Shown: in pieces, positions 19,136 through 27,653 of the stretch
How positions within the stretch are numbered: the first letter of the stretch is position 1
Layout of the letters: each line of letters opens with the position of its first letter
Source: Methanoregula boonei 6A8
Lineage (GTDB): Archaea; Halobacteriota; Methanomicrobia; Methanomicrobiales; Methanospirillaceae
Assembly: GCF_000017625.1 (NCBI RefSeq)
Contig: NC_009712.1
Coordinates: 1,798,001-1,862,000 of the forward strand
Direction of reading: 5' to 3'
DNA: 64,000 nt
The notes under the pieces: generated by a model
The model's database searches: none
What the model was told of the DNA's origin: nothing
The model's input: only the letters and a program-made list of their open reading frames with translations
Translations under genes and position numbers: made by a program

Positions 19136-20545
19136 ATGAGCATTGGTGTCTGCTACCCGGACAAGTATGCCGTTGAAGAAACCTTCCAGCTTCTCAAAGT
19201 ACCCTGGGAATGGTACGCGCCCGGCCGGCAGTACGATATTGTCATTTCCCGCAAAGCTGATGTGCCGGAATGGACCGGCAGTCTTGTTGATCTTACCGGC
19301 AACGATGTCTTCAGCAAAGTGGCCGGGCTGCTCAACACCGGCGCGGAACACCTGCACGAACCAACGTGCGATATCCTGCTCGATGCTCTCCGGCAGGAAC
19401 TCAAAAAACATACTCTGCTTGTGGAGATCCCGCCCACCCCGTGGGGACATCCCTACATGGTCGCGCTGACCCACGATGTGGATCTCACCTCAGTCCGGGA
19501 GTGCCGGTGGACTACCGTGGGATATGCAGCATACCAGTGCTTTACGCAGGGGAGCTGGTCAGCGGGATTACATCTCCTCCTTGCGCGCTGCGGATTTTGT
19601 TCCGATCCATGGGTGCTCTTTTCCCGCTGGAAAGAGTTTGAGGACTCTCTTGGGGTCCACTCTACCTTCTTTTTTGTCCCAAAACCGGGGAAGCCAGGCA
19701 TCAGGGCACACCCGTACCGGGCCATCAGTTATAATGTAACCCAGAAATCAGAAGTGCTGCGTGACCTGGAAAACGGCGGATGGGAGACCGGCGTCCACGG
19801 CCTTGACAACTGGGCTGATGCTGGTTCCGGCGAACAGGAGAGAGTATTTCTAGAGCCGGTGACGGCACATCCTGGCAACCGGACGCACTGGCTCCTCTTT
19901 GATACAAACAGCTGGAAATTTCTCGATGCTGCGGGATATGTATACGATACGACCTTCGGGTACAACGACGATGCCGGGTTCCGTGCCGGCACCCTGCAGG
20001 CATATCGGCCGCGCGATGTAAAAAATCTGCTGGAACTCCCGCTCCATATCCAGGATCTCGGGCTCTTTGGGAAATTCTGCTGGGCACCTACAGAGAACGG
20101 TTGGGAAAAAACACCGTGCCTGCATCTCGATGAACCAACGGCACGTGCGTGGTGCGACCGCATCTTTGCGTACGCACGTACTTATGGAGGAGCAGTAACG
20201 GTACTCTGGCACTACGAGAATCTTATGCCGCCCAAGGGCTGGTCCGGGTTTTACGCGGACATGGTCAGGCAGGCGAAGGTGGACGGGGCGTGGGTGACGA
20301 CAGCGGGGGAAGTGGCGAAGTGGTTCAGGAAACGGAGGGAGATCTACTTTACGGCGTTACAGTTCCAGAATGAAATTATTATTACTGCTGATGGAATTCT
20401 CCCGGAACAAGATACACACGCCCTACAAGCGCGAGTACATATCCCGCCGGATCAAATTGTATCGATAGACGCGGAGTATTCCCCAGCTTGTGGATATATT
20501 GACATAAAGATGGACAAACGGTGCATAACGGTGCGCATAGCATGA
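19136..20545 (+). CDS. Polysaccharide deacetylase family protein
   Basis: 469 residues. A NodB-like fold is suggested by the metal-binding strand VALTHDVDLTS near 105-115, the strand-loop HSTFFFVPK, ETGVHGLDNWADAG (the His metal ligand), and the GYVYDTTFGYNDDAGFRAGT loop near 275-295. The N-terminal ~100 residues are a separate unassigned domain. It would remove N-acyl groups from sugars in a glycan. Its TGA overlaps the ATG of the next gene (ATGA), coupling it to the acyltransferase, so deacylation and re-acylation may act on the same sugar. Confidence 0.75.
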   Translation: MSIGVCYPDKYAVEETFQLLKVPWEWYAPGRQYDIVISRKADVPEWTGSLVDLTGNDVFSKVAGLLNTGAEHLHEPTCDILLDALRQELKKHTLLVEIPPTPWGHPYMVALTHDVDLTSVRECRWTTVGYAAYQCFTQGSWSAGLHLLLARCGFCSDPWVLFSRWKEFEDSLGVHSTFFFVPKPGKPGIRAHPYRAISYNVTQKSEVLRDLENGGWETGVHGLDNWADAGSGEQERVFLEPVTAHPGNRTHWLLFDTNSWKFLDAAGYVYDTTFGYNDDAGFRAGTLQAYRPRDVKNLLELPLHIQDLGLFGKFCWAPTENGWEKTPCLHLDEPTARAWCDRIFAYARTYGGAVTVLWHYENLMPPKGWSGFYADMVRQAKVDGAWVTTAGEVAKWFRKRREIYFTALQFQNEIIITADGILPEQDTHALQARVHIPPDQIVSIDAEYSPACGYIDIKMDKRCITVRIA

Positions 20546-21261
20546 TCACAGAAAAAATATTTAAAAAGATTAAAAGTCCGCAGATTGCCAATTCCAGGAT
20601 TGCGCATTCGAAGATCATGCAGTTTTTTTTTAAGTATTCCCTGAAATCGTATAATTTTCTGGTCAGCCGGACTTCTTTTTTCCAGCATGGGCTTAACGGT
20701 TCCTGCGGGACAGGAAATAGTATTCATCCGACTGCGATCATCGAAAGAAAAAATGTAGTGATGGGAAATTTGTGCACGATCGGGAAAAACGTGATAATAG
20801 AAAAAAATACCATAATTGGCAACAACGTCACTATAGAAGAGGGAGCCGTGATTGGTTCGGAGGGTTTTGAATTCCGCAGAATTGCCGGAGAACTCGTGCC
20901 AATCGTCCATACAGGAGGTGTGATTATTCACGATAATGTGAGAATTGGCCGATCCGTCTGCATAGACAAAAGCTCTCTGGGTACCTATACCGAGATTGGT
21001 GATTCATCATATATTCATACCTGTACGCATATTGGACACGGTGTTAAGATCGGGCAGGGTACAACGCTTGCACAGGGTACGATGGTAGGGGGTTATGCGG
21101 ATATCGGGAGCCGGGTGCGGATTGGCAGGGACTCTTCACTGGCTGATGCAATAGCCCTCGAAGATGAGGTACGTGTACCTGATTGTACCATCGTAACCCG
21201 TTCCATAAAAAAGATAAGCGGTGATGAGATGAGAGGCGCCGATCACGATGGAATGGCCTGA
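20542..21261 (+). CDS. LpxD-like left-handed beta-helix acyltransferase
   Basis: 239 residues. Hexapeptide repeats from about residue 55 to 220 ([LIV]-G-x4 units such as VIGSEGFEF, VRIGRSVCIDK, HIGHGVKIGQG, YADIGSRVRIG). The pattern GSEGFEFRR...IVHTGGVIIHDNVRIG and HTCTHIGHGVKIG closely follows LpxD, including the catalytic-type His in the HIGHGVKIG turn. LpxD transfers a 3-hydroxyacyl chain from acyl-ACP to an amino sugar. The short N-terminus lacks the LpxD uridine-binding domain. The start ATG 20542 overlaps the deacetylase stop. Confidence 0.8.
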   Translation: MITEKIFKKIKSPQIANSRIAHSKIMQFFFKYSLKSYNFLVSRTSFFQHGLNGSCGTGNSIHPTAIIERKNVVMGNLCTIGKNVIIEKNTIIGNNVTIEEGAVIGSEGFEFRRIAGELVPIVHTGGVIIHDNVRIGRSVCIDKSSLGTYTEIGDSSYIHTCTHIGHGVKIGQGTTLAQGTMVGGYADIGSRVRIGRDSSLADAIALEDEVRVPDCTIVTRSIKKISGDEMRGADHDGMA

Positions 21262-21294
21262 CATTTGGGAAATCATGTGAAATGTGGGGTTGTG

Positions 21295-22164
21295 ATGGAG
21301 CTCGCAGATTACCAGTCAGACGATTGCACCCTAGTTCGTAACGGCGGATTTGAATCACTTGGGTCCGTTTTTACGCATTATCCCCAGCAACTGGTGTTTG
21401 CCCTGCGGGAACAGGATATTGACAAGATCCAGCACAATCCTTCTGTATCCTGCGTAATCACCACGGATACGCTCGTCCCAAAAGTTCCCGGATATCCCGG
21501 TCTTATCTCTGCAGACAATCCAAAGGAAATATTCTATGAAATCCATGCGTCATTGTCCCGGCAGACAGGAGGCGCCTTTGAACGGTTGGAGAATACGATT
21601 CATTCATCCTCAACCATACATCCGAGTGCAACCATTGCTTCCCGCGGTGTCCGTATCGGGAGGAACGTGGAGATCGGAAAAAATGTCGTGATCCATGAAC
21701 AGACCATTATTGACGATGGAGTTATTATCCGTTCCGGGAGTGTGGTTGGAAATACCTGCACGCTGAAGGGAAAACAGGATTGTATTGATATGCATCCCTC
21801 CGGGGGTGTCCATATCCACCGTGACGTTGACATCCACGCAAATACGATCATTGACCGGGCGGTCTTCAAAGGATACACCGTAATTGGCCGGCAGACCAAG
21901 GTGGACAACCTGGTACACATCGGCCCCGGGGTGAGGATTGGGGAGAGATGCCTTGTCGTTGCGTGTGCAAATATTGGCGACTGTGTTGTTATAGGGAACG
22001 ACAGTTGGATCGGACCAAATTCCACGCTTGCCGAACAGATCCTGATCGGGAACCAGGCATACATCACCCTTGGCTCCCATGTATCCCGTGATGTCGGAGA
22101 TAATATGCTGGTAAAAGACAAGTATGTAATTGACCGGCAGCGATTCAAAAAAGTGATACGGTAA
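21295..22164 (+). CDS. LpxD-like acyltransferase with an N-terminal nucleotide-sugar domain
   Basis: 289 residues from ATG 21295. Residues 1-95 resemble the LpxD uridine-binding domain (SCVITTDTL...YPGLISADNPKEIFYEIHA). Residues 100-280 are hexapeptide repeats (ATIASRGVRIGRNVEIGKNV, HIGPGVRIGERCLVV, IGNDSWIGPNSTLAEQ). It is a paralogue of the preceding gene, and the two may acylate different positions or act as a hetero-oligomer. Archaea have no lipid A, so the acceptor must be another amino sugar. In-frame TTG and GTG codons lie a little upstream, so the start is uncertain by up to 30 bases. Confidence 0.8.
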   Translation: MELADYQSDDCTLVRNGGFESLGSVFTHYPQQLVFALREQDIDKIQHNPSVSCVITTDTLVPKVPGYPGLISADNPKEIFYEIHASLSRQTGGAFERLENTIHSSSTIHPSATIASRGVRIGRNVEIGKNVVIHEQTIIDDGVIIRSGSVVGNTCTLKGKQDCIDMHPSGGVHIHRDVDIHANTIIDRAVFKGYTVIGRQTKVDNLVHIGPGVRIGERCLVVACANIGDCVVIGNDSWIGPNSTLAEQILIGNQAYITLGSHVSRDVGDNMLVKDKYVIDRQRFKKVIR

Positions 22165-22268
22165 CCATTTCGCATGGATGCATGCAGATTATGCAATTCA
22201 TGGGGGCCGGAATCGATAACTATCTTTACCGGTTGCAGGGAGCCACCGGTCAGATACTGGAGAATCTC

Positions 22269-22637
22269 ATGCAGGACATTGGCATAGGCACAGACATAGA
22301 AGAGATCCGCCGGTTCGAAAATTTTCGTGACCGGGCAGTTGCAGCATTTCTCGAAAAGAATTTCACACGAGAGGAGAGGGAGTACTGCCTGTCAAAAGAT
22401 GCACCGGCACCGCATCTTGCTGCACGGTTCGCAGGCAAAGAAGCCATAATAAAAGCGATCTCCAGCCTGAACATCCCCCGTATTTTCTATCCCGATATCG
22501 AAATACTCAACAATGAGCGGGGCGTTCCCTGCGTCAGGATTAATACCGAACACTGCGAAAAATTGTGTATAAAACTTAGTTTGTCGCACAGTTCAGGTAT
22601 GGCGCTGGCGTTTTGTATTATTATTCGAGAGGTCTGA
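22269..22637 (+). CDS. acpS: Holo-[acyl-carrier-protein] synthase
   Basis: 122 residues. AcpS-type phosphopantetheinyl transferase: IGIGTDIEEIRRF (Mg-binding Asp), then RFAGKEAIIKAIS (the conserved F-[AS]-x-K-E-A) and SLSHSSGMALAF near the end. It moves 4'-phosphopantetheine from CoA to the serine of the ACP. The ACP starts 1 base after its stop. The frame is open back to 22182, but the AcpS fold begins at this ATG. Confidence 0.92.
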   Translation: MQDIGIGTDIEEIRRFENFRDRAVAAFLEKNFTREEREYCLSKDAPAPHLAARFAGKEAIIKAISSLNIPRIFYPDIEILNNERGVPCVRINTEHCEKLCIKLSLSHSSGMALAFCIIIREV

Positions 22638-22638
22638 C

Positions 22639-22878
22639 ATGGCATCCTTTAATGAGAATGCGATAAAAAATATTTTTTGTGAAGTCCTTGGAATCCCGGC
22701 AGATGAGGTAACAGATACGCTCGCGTATAACTCCTGCGCGCAATGGGATTCCCTCAAACATCTCCAGCTGGTGGCCATGTTCGAAGAAAAATTTGAAATT
22801 GAGATCGATATGGATGATATCATCGCGATGGAAAATTACGGGAAGATCAAGGAAATTCTCCACAAGTATCTCACGTAG
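22639..22878 (+). CDS. Acyl carrier protein
   Basis: 79 residues, acidic and helical, with the phosphopantetheine attachment site WDSLKHL (Ser38). It matches stand-alone ACPs in length, and the flanking acpS supplies its maturation enzyme. Archaea generally lack fatty acid synthase ACPs, so this is a specialised carrier, probably handling an acyl chain for the ligase, LuxE/LuxC or acyltransferase genes in the same operon. Confidence 0.93.
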   Translation: MASFNENAIKNIFCEVLGIPADEVTDTLAYNSCAQWDSLKHLQLVAMFEEKFEIEIDMDDIIAMENYGKIKEILHKYLT

Positions 22879-22884
22879 CCGGTT

Positions 22885-24378
22885 ATGAATTTCGTCGATT
22901 ACCTCTTTGAACATGTTCCGGACCCCCAAAAGGAGTGCATCCTGTCCCGCGGAGGCACCCTTACCTACCGGGATCTTATCTCACAGGTTGACGGTCTTGC
23001 AGGTTACCTCGCGGGCATTTTAGGCACGGGGAAAGAATGCCTATTACTCTCTGAAAACATCCCTTTTTTTGTCATCGCTTATCTTGCCATTATAAAGAGC
23101 GGGAATACGGCCCTGCTTGTTGAGACACAGATTGCGGACAAACAACTGGTCTCCCTCTTTCATGAATGCCATATCGGGGCGGTATTGGTCCAGAAAAAAT
23201 ACCTGGCAAAGATCCCGGACCACGTTACTGCCATTACAGAGGATATCCTCCCGGTTCTCACTTCGGTAAAAAAGTACGAAAGTTCTGCGGTCAATGATGA
23301 TGATGTTGCCGTTGTTATCTTTACTTCCGGAAGTACTGGCGCAAAGAAAGGGGTCATGCTGACGCACCGGAACCTGCGTGCCAACACCGGATCAATCGTG
23401 GAGTATCTGGGCCTCACCCCGGACGACCGGATCTGCGCCACTCTACCGTTCTTTTACTGTTACGGGGCATCCCTGTTGCACACGCATCTCAGGGCCGGGG
23501 GGAGCATAGTCCTTTCCAACAACATTTTTCTCGGAGGCGCTCTCCGGGATATCAAGACCTTCTCCTGCACCGGTTTTGCCGGTGTTCCCAGTACCTACCA
23601 GATTCTGGTAACAAAAACCCCCTTTCTCAGGGAAGAACTCCCGTCCCTCCGGTATATGCAACAGGCCGGCGGGCAGCTGCCAAACAAGTACATCCGGCAG
23701 ATCGCAGAGGCATTCCCGGAGAAACAATTCTTCGTGATGTACGGGGCAACGGAAGCCACGGCACGGATGTCGTACCTCCCACCGGCACTGGTGCTTACAA
23801 AACTTGGCTCTGTCGGAAAGGGCATCCCCGGGGTTACTCTCGAAGTGCTCAACGAGAAAGGAGATCCGGTAAAACCCGGAGAAGCCGGTGAGATCATTGC
23901 ACGCGGCGACAATATCATGAAGGGGTATTATGGGGATCCTGAAGAGACACAGAGCGTTATAAAAGACCACAGGCTCTTTACCGGGGATATTGCAACAGTG
24001 GATGAAGACGGGTATATTTTTATTGTCGGTCGGGCAAAGAACATCATTAAATCCGGCGGGTACCGTATCTCTCCAAACGAGATAGAGGAGTTTATCTGCT
24101 CCCTTGATAACGTCGCCGGTTGTGTGGTGCTGGGCCTGCCGGACGAGATTATGGGAGAGGCCGTTGTGGCCGTGGTCCAGCCGGGGGATATCCCGGAAGC
24201 GTCACTCAGGGAAGAGATCCTCACGCAATGCAGGCAGCATCTGCCATCATATAAGGTCCCACGATCACTATACTTCGTAAAGGAGTTCCCGCTCAATGCT
24301 TCCAATAAAGTGGACAGGCAGGTCATTGCTGCATCCCTGCGTTCTGGGCTGAAGGAGAAAGGGGTGCATGAGAAATGA
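22885..24378 (+). CDS. Acyl-AMP ligase (ANL superfamily)
   Basis: 497 residues. Adenylate-forming enzyme with A3 IFTSGSTGAKKGVMLTHRNL near 145-165, A5 YGATEATARMS, the A7 loop FTGDIATVDEDGYIFIVGRAKN, A8 SGGYRISPNEIE and the A10 lysine in LNASNKVDRQ. It activates a carboxylic acid as acyl-AMP and passes it to a thiol. The adjacent ACP is the likely acceptor, although CoA cannot be excluded. It ends 4 bases into the LuxE gene (ATGA). Confidence 0.88.
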   Translation: MNFVDYLFEHVPDPQKECILSRGGTLTYRDLISQVDGLAGYLAGILGTGKECLLLSENIPFFVIAYLAIIKSGNTALLVETQIADKQLVSLFHECHIGAVLVQKKYLAKIPDHVTAITEDILPVLTSVKKYESSAVNDDDVAVVIFTSGSTGAKKGVMLTHRNLRANTGSIVEYLGLTPDDRICATLPFFYCYGASLLHTHLRAGGSIVLSNNIFLGGALRDIKTFSCTGFAGVPSTYQILVTKTPFLREELPSLRYMQQAGGQLPNKYIRQIAEAFPEKQFFVMYGATEATARMSYLPPALVLTKLGSVGKGIPGVTLEVLNEKGDPVKPGEAGEIIARGDNIMKGYYGDPEETQSVIKDHRLFTGDIATVDEDGYIFIVGRAKNIIKSGGYRISPNEIEEFICSLDNVAGCVVLGLPDEIMGEAVVAVVQPGDIPEASLREEILTQCRQHLPSYKVPRSLYFVKEFPLNASNKVDRQVIAASLRSGLKEKGVHEK

Positions 24379-25505
24379 CGACGACCGCCCGGGCCGGGGC
24401 ACAGGAGACTAACGAGAGAGAGGTCCTCCTCACACTTGACCCGTACAGCCTTGACGACCGGGAGAAAAATAAACGACTCATGCCTATTATTCGGGAACAG
24501 CTGAAAGGTGCCCGTGGCAATAACCGGCATATAGAACATTATTTTTCAAAGCTGCAGATTGATATCGATACCCTTCTGCAACCGGAAGATGTACCGTTTA
24601 TCCCGGTCCAGATGTTCAAGCACTTCGATCTCAGGACCTGCCCGGAAAATGCCGTCGCAAAAATCCTCCAGTCCAGCGGGACTACCGGCGGTACTCCCAG
24701 CAGAATTCCGCTGGATAAATTAACCACCTTAAACCAGATAAAGGCCCTCAAGGCAATTCTCTCCGATTATCTCGGAAAAAACAGGAAGATCTTCCTCGTT
24801 ATCGATCATGAAGGGATCAATAAACCGGAGATGGCTTTTTCCGCACGCACCGCCGGGGTCCGGGGCCTGAGCATCTATGCGAAAAAAACATTTTACCTGC
24901 TTAAGGAAGAAGATGGGCACCTTTCCCTGAACCTGCCGGTCATCCGGGATATTATGGAGAATTATTCGCATGAAGAGATGTACGCGTTCGGATTCACGTA
25001 CATTATCTGGACGGTCTTTTACGAACAGCTCAAAAAAGAGGGGATCCGGTTCTCTTTTGACAGGATCACGCTGTTCCATGGGGGCGGATGGAAAAAAATG
25101 AAAGATCTCGCAGTCTCTAAAGAGACTTTTTCCGGGACAATCGCCGGGGTCTTTGGCACCGGAGTGGAAAACATCCTCGATTTTTATGGGATGGCTGAAC
25201 AGACCGGCATAATATTTGTTGATTGTAAATGTGGTAACAAACACGTGCCGGCATTCTCTCAGGTCATTATCCGGGATCCGTTCACACTGGAACCTTGCGC
25301 TCCCGGGAAGCCCGGTCTTATCGAGGTAATGAGTATCCTTGCCGACAGTTACTACGATCAGGCTGTGCTGACCGAGGATCTTGGCATGCTTGTTGGCGTG
25401 GATGACTGTCCGTGTGGAAGAAAGGGAAGATATTTCCGTTTTGTCTCACGGGTGGAAAAAGCCGAGATACGCGGATGCGGGGATACTTTCCGGGAGTCTG
25501 GCTGA
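24375..25505 (+). CDS. LuxE-family acyl-protein synthetase
   Basis: 376 residues. Hallmarks of LuxE: PFIPVQMFKHFDL, SSGTTGGTPSRIPLDK, TLFHGGGWKKMK, VFGTGVENILDFYGMAEQ and a C-terminal Cys-rich VDCKCGNKH. LuxE activates a fatty acid to acyl-AMP and hands it to a cysteine of LuxC. It has the full usual length. The neighbouring LuxC-like gene starts 1 base after its stop, reproducing the order of bacterial acyl-reductase complexes (luxC/luxE) in a sugar-modification setting. Substrate chain length is unknown. Confidence 0.85.
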   Translation: MTTTARAGAQETNEREVLLTLDPYSLDDREKNKRLMPIIREQLKGARGNNRHIEHYFSKLQIDIDTLLQPEDVPFIPVQMFKHFDLRTCPENAVAKILQSSGTTGGTPSRIPLDKLTTLNQIKALKAILSDYLGKNRKIFLVIDHEGINKPEMAFSARTAGVRGLSIYAKKTFYLLKEEDGHLSLNLPVIRDIMENYSHEEMYAFGFTYIIWTVFYEQLKKEGIRFSFDRITLFHGGGWKKMKDLAVSKETFSGTIAGVFGTGVENILDFYGMAEQTGIIFVDCKCGNKHVPAFSQVIIRDPFTLEPCAPGKPGLIEVMSILADSYYDQAVLTEDLGMLVGVDDCPCGRKGRYFRFVSRVEKAEIRGCGDTFRESG

Positions 25506-25506
25506 T

Positions 25507-26799
25507 ATGATCACCTGTTACCTGGTAAACGGGAAGTTCGAAACTTGTACTTGTCAGGATTTCGAAGATATAGCGGGTAGCGTCAATTCCGGGAGGATTA
25601 ATCTTGCCGCGATGCCACTCGAAGGTATCATAAGAATCCTTGATGCGCTGGGAAAAAAGATCCTGAAAAATCCTGAGGTAAATTCCGTGCCCGGTGTCAG
25701 TTACATCTCGCTCTGGTTGCGCCGTGAAAATCTCGACCGTATCTGCCAGGTCAACTATACTGACAACCGGTTCGCGGATCGGTTCTGCCAGCAGGCCGGT
25801 TCCCATTCCCGGATGATGGCACAACCCCGGGGGATTGTCTGCCACTGGATCGCAGCAAATATGCCGACACTGGGATTCTTCTCCATTGTCCAGGCGTTCC
25901 TCTCCAAAAACGGCAGCATGGCAAAAATTCCAAAAGAATATGTGCCGCTGATCCTCTCGCTCCTCCGCGAATTGCAGGGTATCATAGTAGAGGTGGAAAA
26001 CACAAAATGCACCGGCGAAACCCTTCTTAAAGCGATCGCTATTGTGGTCTTTGAAGGGAGATCCGCAGACATTAGCGAAAAATTTTCCCGTTCTGCCGAT
26101 TGCCGCATCGTCTTTGGGGGGAGTGAAGCAATCCACGCTATTACCCGCCTGCCCTGTCGGGACCACTGCGAGACCATTGTCTTTGGGCCGAAATACTCCT
26201 TTGCGGCATTTGACCGGGAATACACAGAATCGGAGGGCTTCAAAAAATCCCTTGACCTTTTCGCCCGTGACATCGCTGTCTTTAACCAGATGGCCTGTTC
26301 TTCGCCCCATGTCCTGTTCCTGGAGAAAAGCAGGTTCTCTATGGAAACGATTGCGGCACTGCTTGCAGAAGCTTTCGAGCGCCTGCCACCTGCATTGCGT
26401 CTCCAGAATATACCTGTCAGCCTTTCAGCAAAAATTATCAATGAACGGGCGATCTACCGCCTTGCAGAGGATAAAAACTGCGTAGCCCCTGCCGATCTGG
26501 GCTGGACAATTCTCATTGGCGGGAGGCCCGGCCTTGAAGAACCTGTCCAGGGAAAATGCATCTTTATAAAAGAGGTGAAAGCATTGGACGATGTCATCCC
26601 CCAGGTGAATCACAAGATCCAGGCAATCGCTATCGGAATTTCTGACCCGGAGAAGAGAAAGGTATTTGCGCAGCAGGTCACTGCACGCGGTGCAGACCGC
26701 ATTGTAATCCCCGGGACAATGCATGATTTTATCCTGCCATGGGACGGGATTATGACCCTGAACCGGCTGGTCAGATGGGTTGTACTGAGAGATGCGTGA
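25507..26799 (+). CDS. LuxC-family acyl-CoA/acyl-protein reductase
   Basis: 430 residues from ATG 25507. The fold of LuxC-type NADPH-dependent reductases is suggested by the N-terminal cap, the substrate segment FGGSEAIHAI and the R-D-H-C-E-T-I-V-F-G-P-K-Y-S-F-A pattern near 215-235, and FNQMACSSPHVLFLE, the nucleophile-region cysteine (C in MACSSP). It reduces an acyl thioester to an aldehyde. Upstream extension to 25381 overlaps LuxE and was not used. With LuxE it forms a fatty aldehyde pathway. Confidence 0.85.
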   Translation: MITCYLVNGKFETCTCQDFEDIAGSVNSGRINLAAMPLEGIIRILDALGKKILKNPEVNSVPGVSYISLWLRRENLDRICQVNYTDNRFADRFCQQAGSHSRMMAQPRGIVCHWIAANMPTLGFFSIVQAFLSKNGSMAKIPKEYVPLILSLLRELQGIIVEVENTKCTGETLLKAIAIVVFEGRSADISEKFSRSADCRIVFGGSEAIHAITRLPCRDHCETIVFGPKYSFAAFDREYTESEGFKKSLDLFARDIAVFNQMACSSPHVLFLEKSRFSMETIAALLAEAFERLPPALRLQNIPVSLSAKIINERAIYRLAEDKNCVAPADLGWTILIGGRPGLEEPVQGKCIFIKEVKALDDVIPQVNHKIQAIAIGISDPEKRKVFAQQVTARGADRIVIPGTMHDFILPWDGIMTLNRLVRWVVLRDA

Positions 26800-26812
26800 T
26801 GAGGTGATCCTT

Positions 26813-27553
26813 ATGCTTAACGGTAAAGTGATACTTGTTACCGGCGCAAGCCGGGGAATAGGACGGGCCACAGCCTTTCTTGCTGCAAAAAACCACGCGC
26901 AGGTTATTGTGAATTATCAGAAACACGCAGATCAGGCAGAATCCCTGGTCAGTGAAATAACTGCTCTTGGTCATTCTGCCATGGCAATCCGTGCCGATGT
27001 GACCTGTGAAGAGGAGGTCAAAGAGATGTTCCGGCAGATCCGGGAACAGTACGGGCGCCTTGATATCCTGGTAAACAATGCGGGCATCATGAAGAACAAT
27101 CTCCTGATGATGACAAAAATCCAGGAATACCAGGACGTGATGGACGTAAACTGCAAGGGAACGTTCCTGTGCACCCAGCATGCGGCAAAAATAATGGTAC
27201 GACAAAAGGCCGGAACGATTATCAACCTTGCTTCTGTCGTCGGGGTTTATGGGAACAGGGGCCAGTCAGCATATGCCTCCAGCAAATCTTTTGTAATCGG
27301 GTTTACCAAATGCGCTGCTAAAGAGCTGGGGGCGTTCAATATCACGGTCAATGCCGTTGCACCGGGATTTATCGATACGGACCTGACTGCAGATACCAGA
27401 TCTCAGGTAAAAGAGGATATCCTTAAAAATATTGCACTCGGCCGAATCGGGACACCTGATGATGTGGCTAAGGTAATCGTATTTCTTGGATCGGATCTCG
27501 CCGGGTATGTCAGCGGGCAGGTAATCGGGGTGGACGGCTGCGAGATTATGTAA
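26813..27553 (+). CDS. FabG-like short-chain dehydrogenase/reductase
   Basis: 246 residues. SDR fold with the cofactor motif VTGASRGIG near 8-16, NNAG near 85, the catalytic Ser/Tyr/Lys set in LASVVGVYGNRGQSAYASSKSF (S140 region, Y and K) and the PGFIDTDLT segment. FabG-type enzymes reduce 3-oxoacyl-ACP with NADPH. The ATG at 26813 follows a good Shine-Dalgarno sequence (GAGGTGAT), favouring it over the ATG at 26792, which overlaps the LuxC stop region. It closes the ACP operon; no ketosynthase is present. Confidence 0.88.
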   Translation: MLNGKVILVTGASRGIGRATAFLAAKNHAQVIVNYQKHADQAESLVSEITALGHSAMAIRADVTCEEEVKEMFRQIREQYGRLDILVNNAGIMKNNLLMMTKIQEYQDVMDVNCKGTFLCTQHAAKIMVRQKAGTIINLASVVGVYGNRGQSAYASSKSFVIGFTKCAAKELGAFNITVNAVAPGFIDTDLTADTRSQVKEDILKNIALGRIGTPDDVAKVIVFLGSDLAGYVSGQVIGVDGCEIM

Positions 27554-27653
27554 ACACCAGGTACCGGCACATTGGAATTAGAGTGAGTGAAAGTGGGATC
27601 CCGGATCTCCTAAAAAAAAGTAAATGCCTTTATTTCGACTAAGGTAACGCAAA

